The notes under the pieces: generated by a model
Database searches by the model: none
Told to the model about the DNA's origin: nothing
Seen by the model: the letters and a program-made list of their open reading frames with translations, nothing else
Made by a program: the position numbers and the translations under genes
Shown here: piece after piece, positions 1-9,200 of the stretch
Position numbering within the stretch: position 1 is the stretch's first letter
Layout of the letters: every line of letters begins with the position of its first letter
Assembly (NCBI GenBank): GCA_964589625.1
Contig: CAZPSH010000001.1
Location: 1-64,000 of the forward strand
Direction: 5' to 3'
Length of the DNA stretch: 64,000 nt
DNA from: JBFLVU01 sp964589625
GTDB lineage: Bacteria; Acidobacteriota; UBA4820; DSQY01

Positions 1-98
1 CCCCGCGCCTCCCCGGCCCCCAGCCTTGACACCGCCGGCCTCTTCATAGAAGACGTGAGACGTGAGATGTGAGGCGCGAGTCGAGAGACGGGGGCCTA

Positions 99-159
99 TG
101 TAGCGGCCGATGCCCGCCTCGGCCGAAAAAATCGGCCCTTGCAAGCAAGGGCCGCTACA
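99..159. repeat. REP-like compound palindrome
   Basis: A 10-bp inverted repeat (TGTAGCGGCC at 99-108, GGCCGCTACA at 150-159) encloses two smaller hairpins: GGCCGA/TCGGCC around an A-run (121-137) and CCCTTGC/GCAAGGG (about 136-151). The nested arrangement resembles REP-type elements that bacteria scatter outside genes. It lies downstream of the M24 peptidase gene on the minus strand. No transposase is visible nearby. Confidence 0.65.
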
Positions 160-175
160 GGGAAGGCCTTCGAGG

Positions 176-207
176 GAGAAGATCGGCGTCATGCGACGCC
201 TCCCACA
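176..207. repeat. Second short palindromic repeat unit
   Basis: GGCGTC (185-190), a 4-nt loop, then GACGCC (195-200) form a perfect hairpin. On the minus strand the unit is preceded by TGTGGGAG, the kind of head found on REP elements in other bacteria. It sits about 17 nt from the larger palindrome, so the two may form one composite element. It could also act as a 3' hairpin for the peptidase transcript. Confidence 0.5.
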
Positions 208-278
208 GAATGAGAGACGGTTTTTCCCAGTCCCCCCGTCGCCTAATCTCCGAGTCCCGACCCGGAGAGGCGGCCTTC

Positions 279-1472
279 CTACACGAACCAAAGTTCCCGC
301 TGGGGTTCGGCGAAGAAGCGGGGGCCATCCCGAGTGATGAGGACGTCCTCCTCGATCCCCACGGCGCCGAAGCCCGGCACGTTCAGGGAGGGCTCGAGGG
401 TGAAGATCTGGTTCTCCCGGACCGGGAGCAGGATGGTGTTCTTGTAGCGGGGCCAGCGTGGTCCAAGCAGGCACCCGCCGTCGTGGGCATGGCGTCCGAG
501 TTGGTGGCCGAGGGCGTGAGGGTATTCTGGATAGCCGGCCCCCACGACCACCGCGCGGGCGGCGGCGTCCGCCTCGGTGCCCGGGATCCCCGGCCGGAGG
601 ATGGCCGCCGCGGCGTCAATGGCCCGGACGATGGTGTCGAAGCCCTTCCGCACGGGCTCGGGGGCGGTCGCCTCCCCGGGCTTCCGGACGTACCACGTCC
701 TTTGCATGTCCGAGGCGTAGCCGCCCACGAAAACGCCCATGTCCACGTGGACGAGGTCGCCCTCCCGGACGGCGTTGTCCGTGGCGGCGCCGTGGCCCAT
801 GCCCGCCCCGCGGTCCCCCGCGAAGACCAGGGTCTGGAAGCTCGGACTCAGGCCCTGGGCGGCCATGCGGCCCTGGACGAAGTCGTAGACCTCCTTCTCC
901 GTCCGGCCGGGCCGGAGGAACCCGCCGATGTCTTCAAAGAGGCCCACCGTGTGGTTCACCGCGGCTTGGAGGTGGGCCTGCTCCTTGGGAGACTTCTGGG
1001 AGATGAGGGCCCCGATGATGGACTCGGCGGAGACCACCTGGGCGCCCGGAGCGAAGGACTTGAGCAGTTCCTCGAGGTAGAGGAAGCGGCCGTGGGGGAT
1101 GCCGTCGGCGGCCGTGTCGTTCATGGAGAAATTGACCGCCACGCGCCGGGGCTTCAGCCGGGCCATGAGGGCCTCGAAGGGCTCGCGGAAGTCCTGGACG
1201 AAGGTGATGACTTCGGTGAAGAGGCGGGAGGCCTCGAAAACCTGCTGGTCGAAGCGGCCGCAGATGAGAAAGCGTTCGCCCGAGGGCGTCACGGCGATGA
1301 GGCTCTCCCAGGTCAGGTGCCCCGGGGAGATGTAGTAGTAGATCCGCTCGGCGCCGGCGCTCGTCTCTTGGACGAAGGTCAGCCAGAGGTCGGCGCCCGA
1401 CTCGCGAAGGGCGTCGGCGGCCTGGTCCAGTTTCTGGGCGATGATGTCCGGCGTGCTGAGTTCGTGCCCCAT
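279..1472 (-). CDS. M24-family metallopeptidase (Xaa-Pro aminopeptidase-like)
   Basis: Predicted cytoplasmic pita-bread metallopeptidase of about 397 residues that would remove N-terminal residues, typically ahead of proline. An N-terminal creatinase-like half is followed by the catalytic half. The usual metal ligands are recognisable: two Asp in HVDMGVFVGGYASD, a His in ALGHQLGRHAH, and two Glu in the TLEPSLN and GIEEDVLIT segments. The reading frame is open further upstream, but the ATG at 1472 follows a GAGGAG ribosome-binding site and matches the family start, so it is preferred. It appears to be monocistronic and is followed by palindromic repeats. Family assignment is firm; substrate is not. 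Confidence 0.9.
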   Translation of the reverse strand: MGHELSTPDIIAQKLDQAADALRESGADLWLTFVQETSAGAERIYYYISPGHLTWESLIAVTPSGERFLICGRFDQQVFEASRLFTEVITFVQDFREPFEALMARLKPRRVAVNFSMNDTAADGIPHGRFLYLEELLKSFAPGAQVVSAESIIGALISQKSPKEQAHLQAAVNHTVGLFEDIGGFLRPGRTEKEVYDFVQGRMAAQGLSPSFQTLVFAGDRGAGMGHGAATDNAVREGDLVHVDMGVFVGGYASDMQRTWYVRKPGEATAPEPVRKGFDTIVRAIDAAAAILRPGIPGTEADAAARAVVVGAGYPEYPHALGHQLGRHAHDGGCLLGPRWPRYKNTILLPVRENQIFTLEPSLNVPGFGAVGIEEDVLITRDGPRFFAEPQRELWFV

Positions 1473-1681
1473 CGGGTGCTCCTCGCAAAGGGGCGGCCCC
1501 GCCTCGGGCCGCTCGACGAGAGTGTAGCACGCGGCCCAAAGCCGACGCGCGTCCCTGCCCGATGGTCTACGAAAACCCCTTCCCGTTCGTTGCCTCTTTG
1601 TGAAGAACCGGCGTGAGGCGGGGACGAACGCTCCCAAGCAATGGGCCGGGGCGCCCATCCCCGCCGCCCCGGCCCCTCCTT

Positions 1682-1721
1682 ACCTACTCACCTACTCACT
1701 TACTCACCTACTCACTTACTG
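1682..1721. repeat. Octamer tandem array 1
   Basis: Five consecutive copies of an 8-nt unit ACYTACTC (ACCTACTC, ACCTACTC, ACTTACTC, ACCTACTC, ACTTACTG). It lies 22 nt beyond the stop codon of the RCC1-repeat gene on the minus strand. A related array occurs at 9539-9594 in the same position relative to another minus-strand gene. Confidence 0.85.
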
Positions 1722-1743
1722 ACTCCCCTGGCCTCTTCGACGC

Positions 1744-4683
1744 TCAGTACTGCCACGTCGTGGAGACCTCTCCGCCATCGGGATTGACGAAGCGGAAGAC
1801 AGTGGGCGTCCCCTTGGGGACGGCGGTCTTGAGTCCGGCCCCCTTGAGGACGATCTTGGCGGAGCTCTTCCAGGTGACGGTGGCCCACTCCACGCCGTTG
1901 ATGAAGACGCGGATGCCCTGCTGGAGGTTGGAGCCGTTGACCAGGAGCCGGAAGGGCCCCGTCTTCTTGAGGATGGAAGAGATCTGGGGGGCGAGCACCG
2001 TGGCCGCGATGGAAAGGGTCTCGGTGGCGGTCTGGTTGGTGGTGTCGCGCACCGTGAAGGTGACGATGTAATCCCCCGTGGTGGTAAAGACGTGGGTGGG
2101 GTTCGCTTCGGTGCTGGTGCCGCCGTCGCCGAAGTCCCAGAGGTAGGTGTAGGGGGCGATGCCGCCCGTGCCGGAGCCGGTGAAATGGACCGTGAGGGGC
2201 ACGTTGCCGGTGAGGGTGTCGGCCTGGGCGTCGGCGTAGAGGGGCGGCGCGGCGATGCTGAGATTGCCGCCGGCGGCGGCCGTGAGGCCCCCGAGGGTGA
2301 CGGTCAAGGTCCAGGCGTAGGTTCCCGCCGAGGCGTAGGTGTGGGAGGGGTCAGCCTCGGTGGATTCGCCGCCGTCTCCGAAGGTCCAGAGGTACGCCGG
2401 GGTCCCCGCGCAGTCGCCCACGAGGGTGAGGGTGGAGGCGAAGGCCACGGGCTGGCCCATGGTTCCGGAGGAGGGGACGGAGGTGGAAAGATCCAGGGCG
2501 CAGGTCACCACCGCCAGGCCGTGGTTCGCGCCCGAGCCGATGGAGACCGCTCCCGCTGCGACCTGCACGGGGGTCGCCCCCGATGGGACGGTGGAGGGCT
2601 GGGCCAGTTCGCCGTTGGTGTTGTCTCCGAAGGACCACAGGGTTCCGTCGCCCAGGAGGACCAGGCTGCTCTCGATCGTGGCCGCGAGCCCGGTGGCTCC
2701 CGCGAGCCCCGGCACGGGCACGGGGGAGAGGCGGTTCTGGGTCGTGCCGTCGCCCAGTTGCCCGCGGTCGTTGGCCCCCCAGCCCGAAACGGTTCCGTCG
2801 TTGTGGATGGCCAGGACGTGGTTGTACCCGCCGGCGATGGAGGCCACGTTGGACACGTCGGCGGGTTGCGGTGTGAAATGGTCCGTTCCCGTGCCGTCGC
2901 CCAGTTGGCCGGCCCCGCCCTCACCCCAGGCGTAGACCCCCCCGTCCTGAAGCACCGCCGCCGTGAAGTCCATGCCTCCCGCCGCTATGGCCACGGGGGG
3001 GATTCCGGCCAGTTGGAAGGGGTAGGAGGCGTTGTTCGTGGTGCCGTCTCCCAGGGCGCCGTAGTAGCCCCGGCCCCACATCCAGAGGGTGCCGTCGCTC
3101 TTCACCGCGAAGGCGTGCCACCAGGCGGAGCCGATGAAGACGATGTCCGTGAGGTTCTCCACCTGCCCCACGGTGAGGTAGTCGCCGTCCCGGCCCAACA
3201 GGCCGTAGTAGCGGCTCCCCCAGGACCAGACCGTGCCGTCGGACTTGAGGGCGAAGCCGCCGCCCCCACGCGCCGCGGCGATCTGGGTTACGCCGCTCAG
3301 GCCGGGCACCTGGACGGGGACGTCGCTGGGGATCCGGGTGCCGTTCCCCAGGGCGCCGTTGGAGTTCTCGCCCCAGGCCCAGACGGTCCCGTCCTCCAGG
3401 AGGGCCATGGACCAGCCGCCCCCTCCGGCGAGGGAGACCACGCTTCCAAGCCCCGTCACCTGCACCGGGCTCCACTTGACGGGTTCGCGCCCAGAGCCCA
3501 ATTGCCCGTTCTGGTCCTGTCCCACGGACCAGGCCTGGCCGTTCGAGGCAACAATATGGGTGTGGTCACGGCCGACGGCGGCGGCGGCGGCCAGCGTCTG
3601 GATGCCGCATTCCACGGGAGTGGACCGGTCCGTCGTCGTTCCGTCCCCCAGCTGGCCCACGTCGTTCTTGCCAAAGACCCAGACCGATCCGTCAGCCTTT
3701 ACGACCACCGAGTGCTCTTCCCCGGCAGCGGCGGAGACGACGCCCGCGAGGGGGGAGAGCGTGGGCGAAGTCTGCCCGGAGGTGTCCCCAAGCCCCAGTT
3801 TTCCATAGTTGCCGCTTCCCCAGGCGTAGAGGGTCCCGTTCTCCAGGACGGCCAGGTTGTGGCTCGTTCCGGCGGCGACGAAGGCCACGTCGGCGAGCCC
3901 GGGAACCTGGAAGGGGGAGAGGCGCGTCGTTGTGGTGCCGTCGCCCAGTTGGCCGGCAAAGTTGCCGCCCCAGGCCCACAGGGTCCCGTCTGAACGCACC
4001 GCAAGGGAGTGGTACCAACCCGCGGCGATGGAGACCACGGAGGTGAGGCCCGGAACCTGGACGGGACTCGGGTAGGGGTCCGTATTCCCCGTCCCCAACT
4101 CCCCGTATTCATTTCCGCCCCAGGCCCACACCGTCCCGTCGGCGGCCAGCGCGAGAGAGTGGTTGTATCCCCCGCAGGCCTGGATCACCGGCGGAAGGCC
4201 TCCCACCACGCCGGGGTTGGCGTAGCAGGTGAAGGGCGAGCAGGTTCGCCCCAGTTTGTTGCCGTCCCGGTTCCCCCACGTCCAGAGGGAACCGTCGGTT
4301 TTCACGGCAAGGGCGTGCAGGGGTCCCGCGCCGATGGATACGACTCCCGCCAGGCCGGGGACGGCCTGCGGAGTGCCCGAGGCCCCGCCGTAGGCGCCGT
4401 TGCCGAGGACGCCGTGCCCGTTGGATCCCCAGGCCCACACCGTGCCGTCGGCCTTGAGGCCCATGCCCCAGTAAATTCCGGCCGCCAGGTGGACGTAGGG
4501 GTCCGTGTCCGCCACCTGGACCGGCAGGGTCCTCTGGACGGGTACGCCCGTCCCGATCTGGCCGTAGTCGTCCTTGCCCCAAGCGTAGGCCGTTCCCGCC
4601 TGGGCCCAGGCCGCCCAGCCGAGCGACATGGCCGCCAACAAGATGACGCACGCCTTGTAGCCTCTTCCCTTGCTTCGAGTCAT
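1744..4683 (-). CDS. Secreted RCC1 double beta-propeller protein with PKD domains
   Basis: 979 residues. An N-terminal signal peptide (hydrophobic stretch at about residues 11-30, ending AWAQA) indicates export. Next come 14 RCC1-type repeats, each recognisable by a core such as VWAWGGNEYGELGTG or LWAWGGNFAGQLGDG; 14 is the number needed for two seven-bladed propellers. Two PKD domains follow, with WTFGDGG and WDFGDGG cores. The C-terminal 85 or so residues look like an IPT/TIG-type beta domain. No catalytic motif is visible, so an adhesive or binding role on the cell surface is inferred. The ATG at 4683 follows a GGAG site. The gene lies 132 nt downstream of the anti-sigma gene on the same strand and could be part of that regulon. 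Confidence 0.85.
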   Translation of the reverse strand: MTRSKGRGYKACVILLAAMSLGWAAWAQAGTAYAWGKDDYGQIGTGVPVQRTLPVQVADTDPYVHLAAGIYWGMGLKADGTVWAWGSNGHGVLGNGAYGGASGTPQAVPGLAGVVSIGAGPLHALAVKTDGSLWTWGNRDGNKLGRTCSPFTCYANPGVVGGLPPVIQACGGYNHSLALAADGTVWAWGGNEYGELGTGNTDPYPSPVQVPGLTSVVSIAAGWYHSLAVRSDGTLWAWGGNFAGQLGDGTTTTRLSPFQVPGLADVAFVAAGTSHNLAVLENGTLYAWGSGNYGKLGLGDTSGQTSPTLSPLAGVVSAAAGEEHSVVVKADGSVWVFGKNDVGQLGDGTTTDRSTPVECGIQTLAAAAAVGRDHTHIVASNGQAWSVGQDQNGQLGSGREPVKWSPVQVTGLGSVVSLAGGGGWSMALLEDGTVWAWGENSNGALGNGTRIPSDVPVQVPGLSGVTQIAAARGGGGFALKSDGTVWSWGSRYYGLLGRDGDYLTVGQVENLTDIVFIGSAWWHAFAVKSDGTLWMWGRGYYGALGDGTTNNASYPFQLAGIPPVAIAAGGMDFTAAVLQDGGVYAWGEGGAGQLGDGTGTDHFTPQPADVSNVASIAGGYNHVLAIHNDGTVSGWGANDRGQLGDGTTQNRLSPVPVPGLAGATGLAATIESSLVLLGDGTLWSFGDNTNGELAQPSTVPSGATPVQVAAGAVSIGSGANHGLAVVTCALDLSTSVPSSGTMGQPVAFASTLTLVGDCAGTPAYLWTFGDGGESTEADPSHTYASAGTYAWTLTVTLGGLTAAAGGNLSIAAPPLYADAQADTLTGNVPLTVHFTGSGTGGIAPYTYLWDFGDGGTSTEANPTHVFTTTGDYIVTFTVRDTTNQTATETLSIAATVLAPQISSILKKTGPFRLLVNGSNLQQGIRVFINGVEWATVTWKSSAKIVLKGAGLKTAVPKGTPTVFRFVNPDGGEVSTTWQY

Positions 4684-4815
4684 GGGCCGCTCCTTCGGGC
4701 GTTGTTCGACGCTCCCTCCACCCCGCCAACGGGGTCTCTCATCCCCGAAACACGCACGGTCCTCCCCTCGGGGTGAATGGCGGGGAGCCGGAAGACACGG
4801 TGCCGCTTACAGGGA

Positions 4816-5520
4816 TCAGCGAACGACAAAGGGGAAGCGAAGGAGGAGAGCGCCGGTGGCGGGGTCGAGGAGGTCCACCGAGGCGGGGCCGGGAGAAAGG
4901 AGTCCGGCGGGCACCTGGAGAAGCGACGGAGGGCCGCCCGAAGAGGGGAGGGGGCCCTGCCAGATTTCCCGTCCCGAGGGGCCCGTGAGGCGTGCGACGA
5001 CGCCTTCGGGCAGGGGTTCGAGGGTGGTGAGGAGCAGGGCTGCGGCCTCGCCCGAAGGCAGGGACGGAAGCCCCTCCGTGCCCCCCCGGACCGCGAAGGT
5101 GTCCGGGAGAAGCTCCACGAGGCGCGCCGGAGCGGGGGAGGAGGCGGAGACCTGAAGCCGGGCCATCTCGGCGGCGAGCCTGAGATTCTCGGCGCGCGCC
5201 TCCCGCCACATCCAGAGGGAACCGCCCGCCCCGAAGGCGGCCACGGCGAGAGAGGCCGCCAGGGCCCACTCCCTGCGCCTCAGCCCACCGCCCTCTGCCG
5301 GCGCTTTCAATCTCGGCCGCAGGGAGGAAGGGGACAGGGACCGCCCGTCCAGCCAGGTTTCCAGGCACGCCGGACAGGAGGAAAGGTGGGCGCGGAGGGG
5401 CTCCGCATCCCGGTCCTTCATGGTTCCCGCAGCGAGGGAGAGAATCTCCTCCGGGGAGGGGCACGGCCCCCCCTCCAGGCCGTAGGGCTCCAGGGCACGG
5501 CGCAGGTCGTCGGGGTTCAT
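4816..5520 (-). CDS. Membrane anti-sigma factor (zinc-finger-like N-terminus)
   Basis: 234 residues, coupled to the upstream ECF sigma gene by an ATGA overlap. The N-terminal 60 residues contain HLSSCPAC, the H-x3-C-x2-C pattern of zinc-binding anti-sigma domains. A single membrane segment (about residues 90-110, ALAASLAVAAFGAGG) is followed by a short coiled stretch and a roughly 100-residue periplasmic part with no recognised family. By family logic it binds the sigma factor in the cytoplasm and releases it on an envelope signal. The start follows from the overlap; no stronger upstream start is seen. Confidence 0.75.
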   Translation of the reverse strand: MNPDDLRRALEPYGLEGGPCPSPEEILSLAAGTMKDRDAEPLRAHLSSCPACLETWLDGRSLSPSSLRPRLKAPAEGGGLRRREWALAASLAVAAFGAGGSLWMWREARAENLRLAAEMARLQVSASSPAPARLVELLPDTFAVRGGTEGLPSLPSGEAAALLLTTLEPLPEGVVARLTGPSGREIWQGPLPSSGGPPSLLQVPAGLLSPGPASVDLLDPATGALLLRFPFVVR

Positions 5521-6077
5521 GGGTCGCCCCGGCCGGCGGGGTCGAGGCCCGCCCGAAGGAAGTCGAGTCCCCGTCGAAGGTGGGTTTTCACGGTGTTCAC
5601 CGACAGACCGAGCAGGTCCGCCGCCTCCTGGGGCCCCAGGTCGTGGACGTACCGAAGGAGGAGGCAGCGGCGCATCATCTCGGGCATCTCCCGGATGCGG
5701 GCGTGAAGCGCCGCGATCTCCTCGAAGGACGCCGCCCGGCCCTCGGGGTTCGGAGCCAAGTCGTCGAGCGCCTCGGCGGGCGGTTCCACCAGGGACAGGT
5801 GCCTCCCCTGGAAGGCGCGCCGGCGATGTTCGGAGATGGCCTTGTTCTTCACGACCGTCACCAGCCAGGGCACCCGGCGCTCCTCCGGCTCCAGGTGCTT
5901 CTGGTTGAGATACACGCACAGGAAGACATCCTGGGTGAATTCGAGGGCCTGCTCTCTCGGGAAACCCTTGCGCACGAAGTACCCAACGGCCCACGACCTG
6001 TGCCTCTCGTACACCTCCGAAAAGGCCGGGTCGTCGGGCCAAGCTGCGTTCGAGGCCCCGGGGCCCGTCTCCAACAT
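5517..6077 (-). CDS. ECF-type RNA polymerase sigma factor
   Basis: 186 residues, the normal size for an extracytoplasmic-function sigma factor. Region 2 is recognisable around residues 20-85 (FSEVYERHRSWAVGYF, then FTQDVFLCVYLNQ). Region 4, a helix-turn-helix, lies at about residues 130-175 (QEAADLLGLSVNTVKTHLRRG). It would direct polymerase to a small regulon when freed from the coupled anti-sigma factor at 4816-5520. The gene is divergent from the PDZ-TPR-CHAT gene across 132 nt, so the shared intergenic region probably contains both promoters. A TACAAT-like -10 on the minus strand at 6173-6178 is possible but has no convincing -35. Confidence 0.9.
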   Translation of the reverse strand: MLETGPGASNAAWPDDPAFSEVYERHRSWAVGYFVRKGFPREQALEFTQDVFLCVYLNQKHLEPEERRVPWLVTVVKNKAISEHRRRAFQGRHLSLVEPPAEALDDLAPNPEGRAASFEEIAALHARIREMPEMMRRCLLLRYVHDLGPQEAADLLGLSVNTVKTHLRRGLDFLRAGLDPAGRGDP

Positions 6078-6209
6078 CCGCTTCCCCCGTGTGCGATGGA
6101 CTATGGGTCATTTGGCGCGGCCGCCGGCTCTCCCGCGGCGTACCGTTCCGAAGGGCCCTCTGCGCGACCACCATTGTATCTCAGAACGGGCCGAGCAAGG
6201 GAGGTTTCG

Positions 6210-9200
6210 ATGAACCGATGCAGACGGGGACCGGGGCGCGAAAGATGGGGGGGCGCCTTGACGGCGGTCCTCGCCGGATTCGCCCTCCTTCCGCTATGGG
6301 CCGGTGTGGTCGTGGAATCCGTCGCGCCCCTCTCCGCCCCCGCGAAGGCAGGCCTCACGGCGGGAGATAGGCTCGCGCGGGCAGCGGTTCTTGGGGAGGA
6401 CGGCCGCCCTGGCGAGTGGGTGCCCCTGTCGTCTCCCTACGCGTGGGAGAGGTTCGAGGCTTTGCGGGCGGGGTGGGGCTCCGCCGTGCTCGAGGGCGAG
6501 AGGAATAGGACCCCGGTCGAGTGGCGTCTGGGACACGGCCGCGGGGGGCTCAAGGTCCGGCCCGCCCGCGAGGGCGATTCCCTCGGAACGTGTTGGGAAA
6601 GGATCCAGGCCGCCGGCACCGCGGCGGTCGACAAACGGTGGCAAGAGGCCCTGGGTGCTTTGGAGAAGGCGGAAGCGCTTGCGGGCGATCTGCCCCCCGA
6701 GGTCCTCCCCGGGATCCTCCTGGAAAGGGGCAACCTGCTCCGGAAAAAGGGCGATCTTGTGGGCGCGGGCGAGGCCTTCGCCCGGGCCGCCGCGGCCTGC
6801 GCGCAGAGGTTCGGCGCGTCGGATCTGTGGCGCGCCGAATGTCTTTACAGGCAAGGGGCCGCCGCTTGGGTGCGGAGGGACCTGTCCGCCGCCGAAGGGC
6901 CCCATCGCGAGGCGCTGGCCCTTCGCCGGAAACTGGCCCCGGGGAGCCCCGACGAGGCCGAGAGCCTCAACAGCTTGGGCGGAATCGCCTTCGCCCGGGC
7001 GGACTTCGACGGGGCCGCGGCCCTCTACGCCGAGGCCCTGGCTCTTTTCGAGAAGGCCGACCCGGGGGGCGTGGGATCCAGCAAGGTCCTCTCCAATCTG
7101 GGCAGCGTCCACCGGAACCTGGGCGATCTTCTCGAAGCCGAGGAGTACGTCGGAAGGGCCTTGGAAATCCAGCGGCGACTCGATCCCCAAAGCCTCGCCC
7201 TGGCCAATTCGCTGAACAACCTGGGCCTCATCGCCCACGAGCGGGGAGACCTCGCCAAAGCCGATTCCTGCCACCGGGAGGCCCTCGCCCTCCGGGAGCG
7301 GCACGACCCGGAGGGCACGGCCGTGGCCGCGAGCCTGAACAACCTGGCGGGCGTGGCCGAATCGCGGGGCGACGCCGTCCAAGCCGAGGCGTGGTATTCG
7401 CGCGCCGTCGGCCTCATGGAGAAGAAGGCCCCCGACAGCCTGGATCTGGCCTCCTGTTTGAGCAATCTCGGGGCCGTGCTGGGTGCCCAGGGAAAGGGAG
7501 TGGAGGCCCGGGAGGTCCACCTCCGGGCCCTGGCCATCGAGGAGTCCCTGGCCCCCGAGGGGGCGGGCGCCGCGGGAAGCCATTTCAACCTGGGCACGGA
7601 GGCCCTGCGCGCGGGGGACCCGGCGGAGGCGAGGTCACGCTTCGAGCGTTCTGCGGCCCTGTTCCGCAAGGCGGCGCCTGGGAGCCTGGGGCTGGCCGGG
7701 GCCCTGGTCCAACAGGGCCTCCTGGACGTGAGGGCCGGCGACGCCGCCGGCTCCAGGGCCTTTCTCGAAGAAGCCCTTTCCATCCGCGCCCGCTTGGCGC
7801 CCGGCAGCATGGCCGAGGCGGAGGTCCTGCGGGCGCTGGGGGCGGTGGCCGCCCTGGAGGGGAAAACCGACGAGGCCATCGCCTGGTCTTTGCGTGCCTT
7901 GGATGCCCTTGACTCCCAGATGGGCCGCCTGGGAGGCTCCCACGAGGTGCGCGCCGAGTACCGTTCGGGCGCGCTTCCCTTTTACGAGGAGGCCATGGAC
8001 CGCCTCCTCTCCGCCGCGCGAGGCAGGGAGGCCTTCTCGGTGTTTGAGCGTGGGAAGGCCCGGGTCCTTCTCGAGATCCTCGGAGAGAGGGATCTTCTCC
8101 GGACCATTCAGGTTTCCCCGGACCTGGCGCGGGAGGGGCGCCGTCTCGACCGAGCCTGCGGGCGGGTCATGGAGGCCTTGGCGGAGACGGGGGGGGAGAG
8201 CGATCCCGAACCGTGGAAGCGGTTGACTCTCCGCCTCTCCGAGCTCCGGGCCGAACGGGCGGCCTTGGCCTTCAAAGTGCGCCAGGCGTCTCCGGCCTAC
8301 GCTGCCCTTGCGTATCCCCAACCTCTCGGGATTGATGGCGTGTGCGGGAGGCTCCCCGAGGGGGTCTGCCTTGTGGCCTATTCGGTGGGGGAGTCTTCCA
8401 CGCGCCTCTTCGCCGTGGCCTCTGGCGGAGGCTTTCGGGCGGTTGCGCTTCCCGTCGGACGGGACGCGCTCGGCGACAAGGTCAATGCCTTTCGGAAGGC
8501 CATTCTGGAGGCCCGGAGCCCGGCGCGCGGCACCCAGAGGGTCACGGCCCGCGGGCAGGACCTGTACGATCTCCTCCTGGGTCCCGCCGAGGCGCTCGTC
8601 GGCCCCTCGCGCCACCTCGTGATCGTGCCCGATGGTCCTCTTCACGCCCTTCCCTTCGGCGTCCTGTGCGCGAGTCGGAACGCATCGTTCCTCGGGGCCT
8701 TGAAGACTCTGTCCATTTCCCCCTCGGCCACGGCCTACGTGGAGCTGGGCGAGGGGCTTAGGGGAGATCGCGGAGGCGGGGTGGCGGCGGCCTTCGCATG
8801 GGGCGGAGAGGGCGGCGCGTCTCGCCCGAACCTGAGCGCCACGCTCCCCGAAGCCCACGAACTCGGGCGGCTTGGCCGGGAATGCCGATTCTTCACAGGG
8901 GAAGAGGCGACGGAAGCGCGCTTCCGAGAGTCGGCCTCTACGGCGTCGGTCCTTCATTTTGCCTGCCACGCCACGCTGGACGGCCGCTTTCCAATGAATT
9001 CCTGCCTCCTCCTCAAGGAACGGGCCGGCGGCCGTCCCGAAGAGGACGGGCGGGTGCGCGCCTGGGAAGTTCTCCAGGAGATCCGAACGCCTGCGCGTCT
9101 CGTGGTTTTGTCGGCCTGCGAGACGGGCCTCGGGAGGGAAGTGGCGGGAGAGGGTCTCCTGGGCCTCGTGCGCGCCTTTCACGCCGCGGGCGCGCCCGCC

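Noticed and set aside
26..50. TTGACA near the left edge as a promoter
   Set aside because: No -10 at normal spacing and no plus-strand gene follows.
69..1616. Long open frame on the plus strand opposite the M24 peptidase
   Set aside because: It is the antisense shadow of a clear peptidase gene and has no protein-family features.
2092..3993. 633-codon open frame opposite the RCC1 gene
   Set aside because: Repetitive because it mirrors the RCC1 repeats in high-GC DNA; no start site or domain.
5580..6209. N-terminal extension of the CHAT gene
   Set aside because: Would overlap the sigma gene in antisense; the ATG at 6210 has a proper ribosome-binding site and starts a signal-like sequence.
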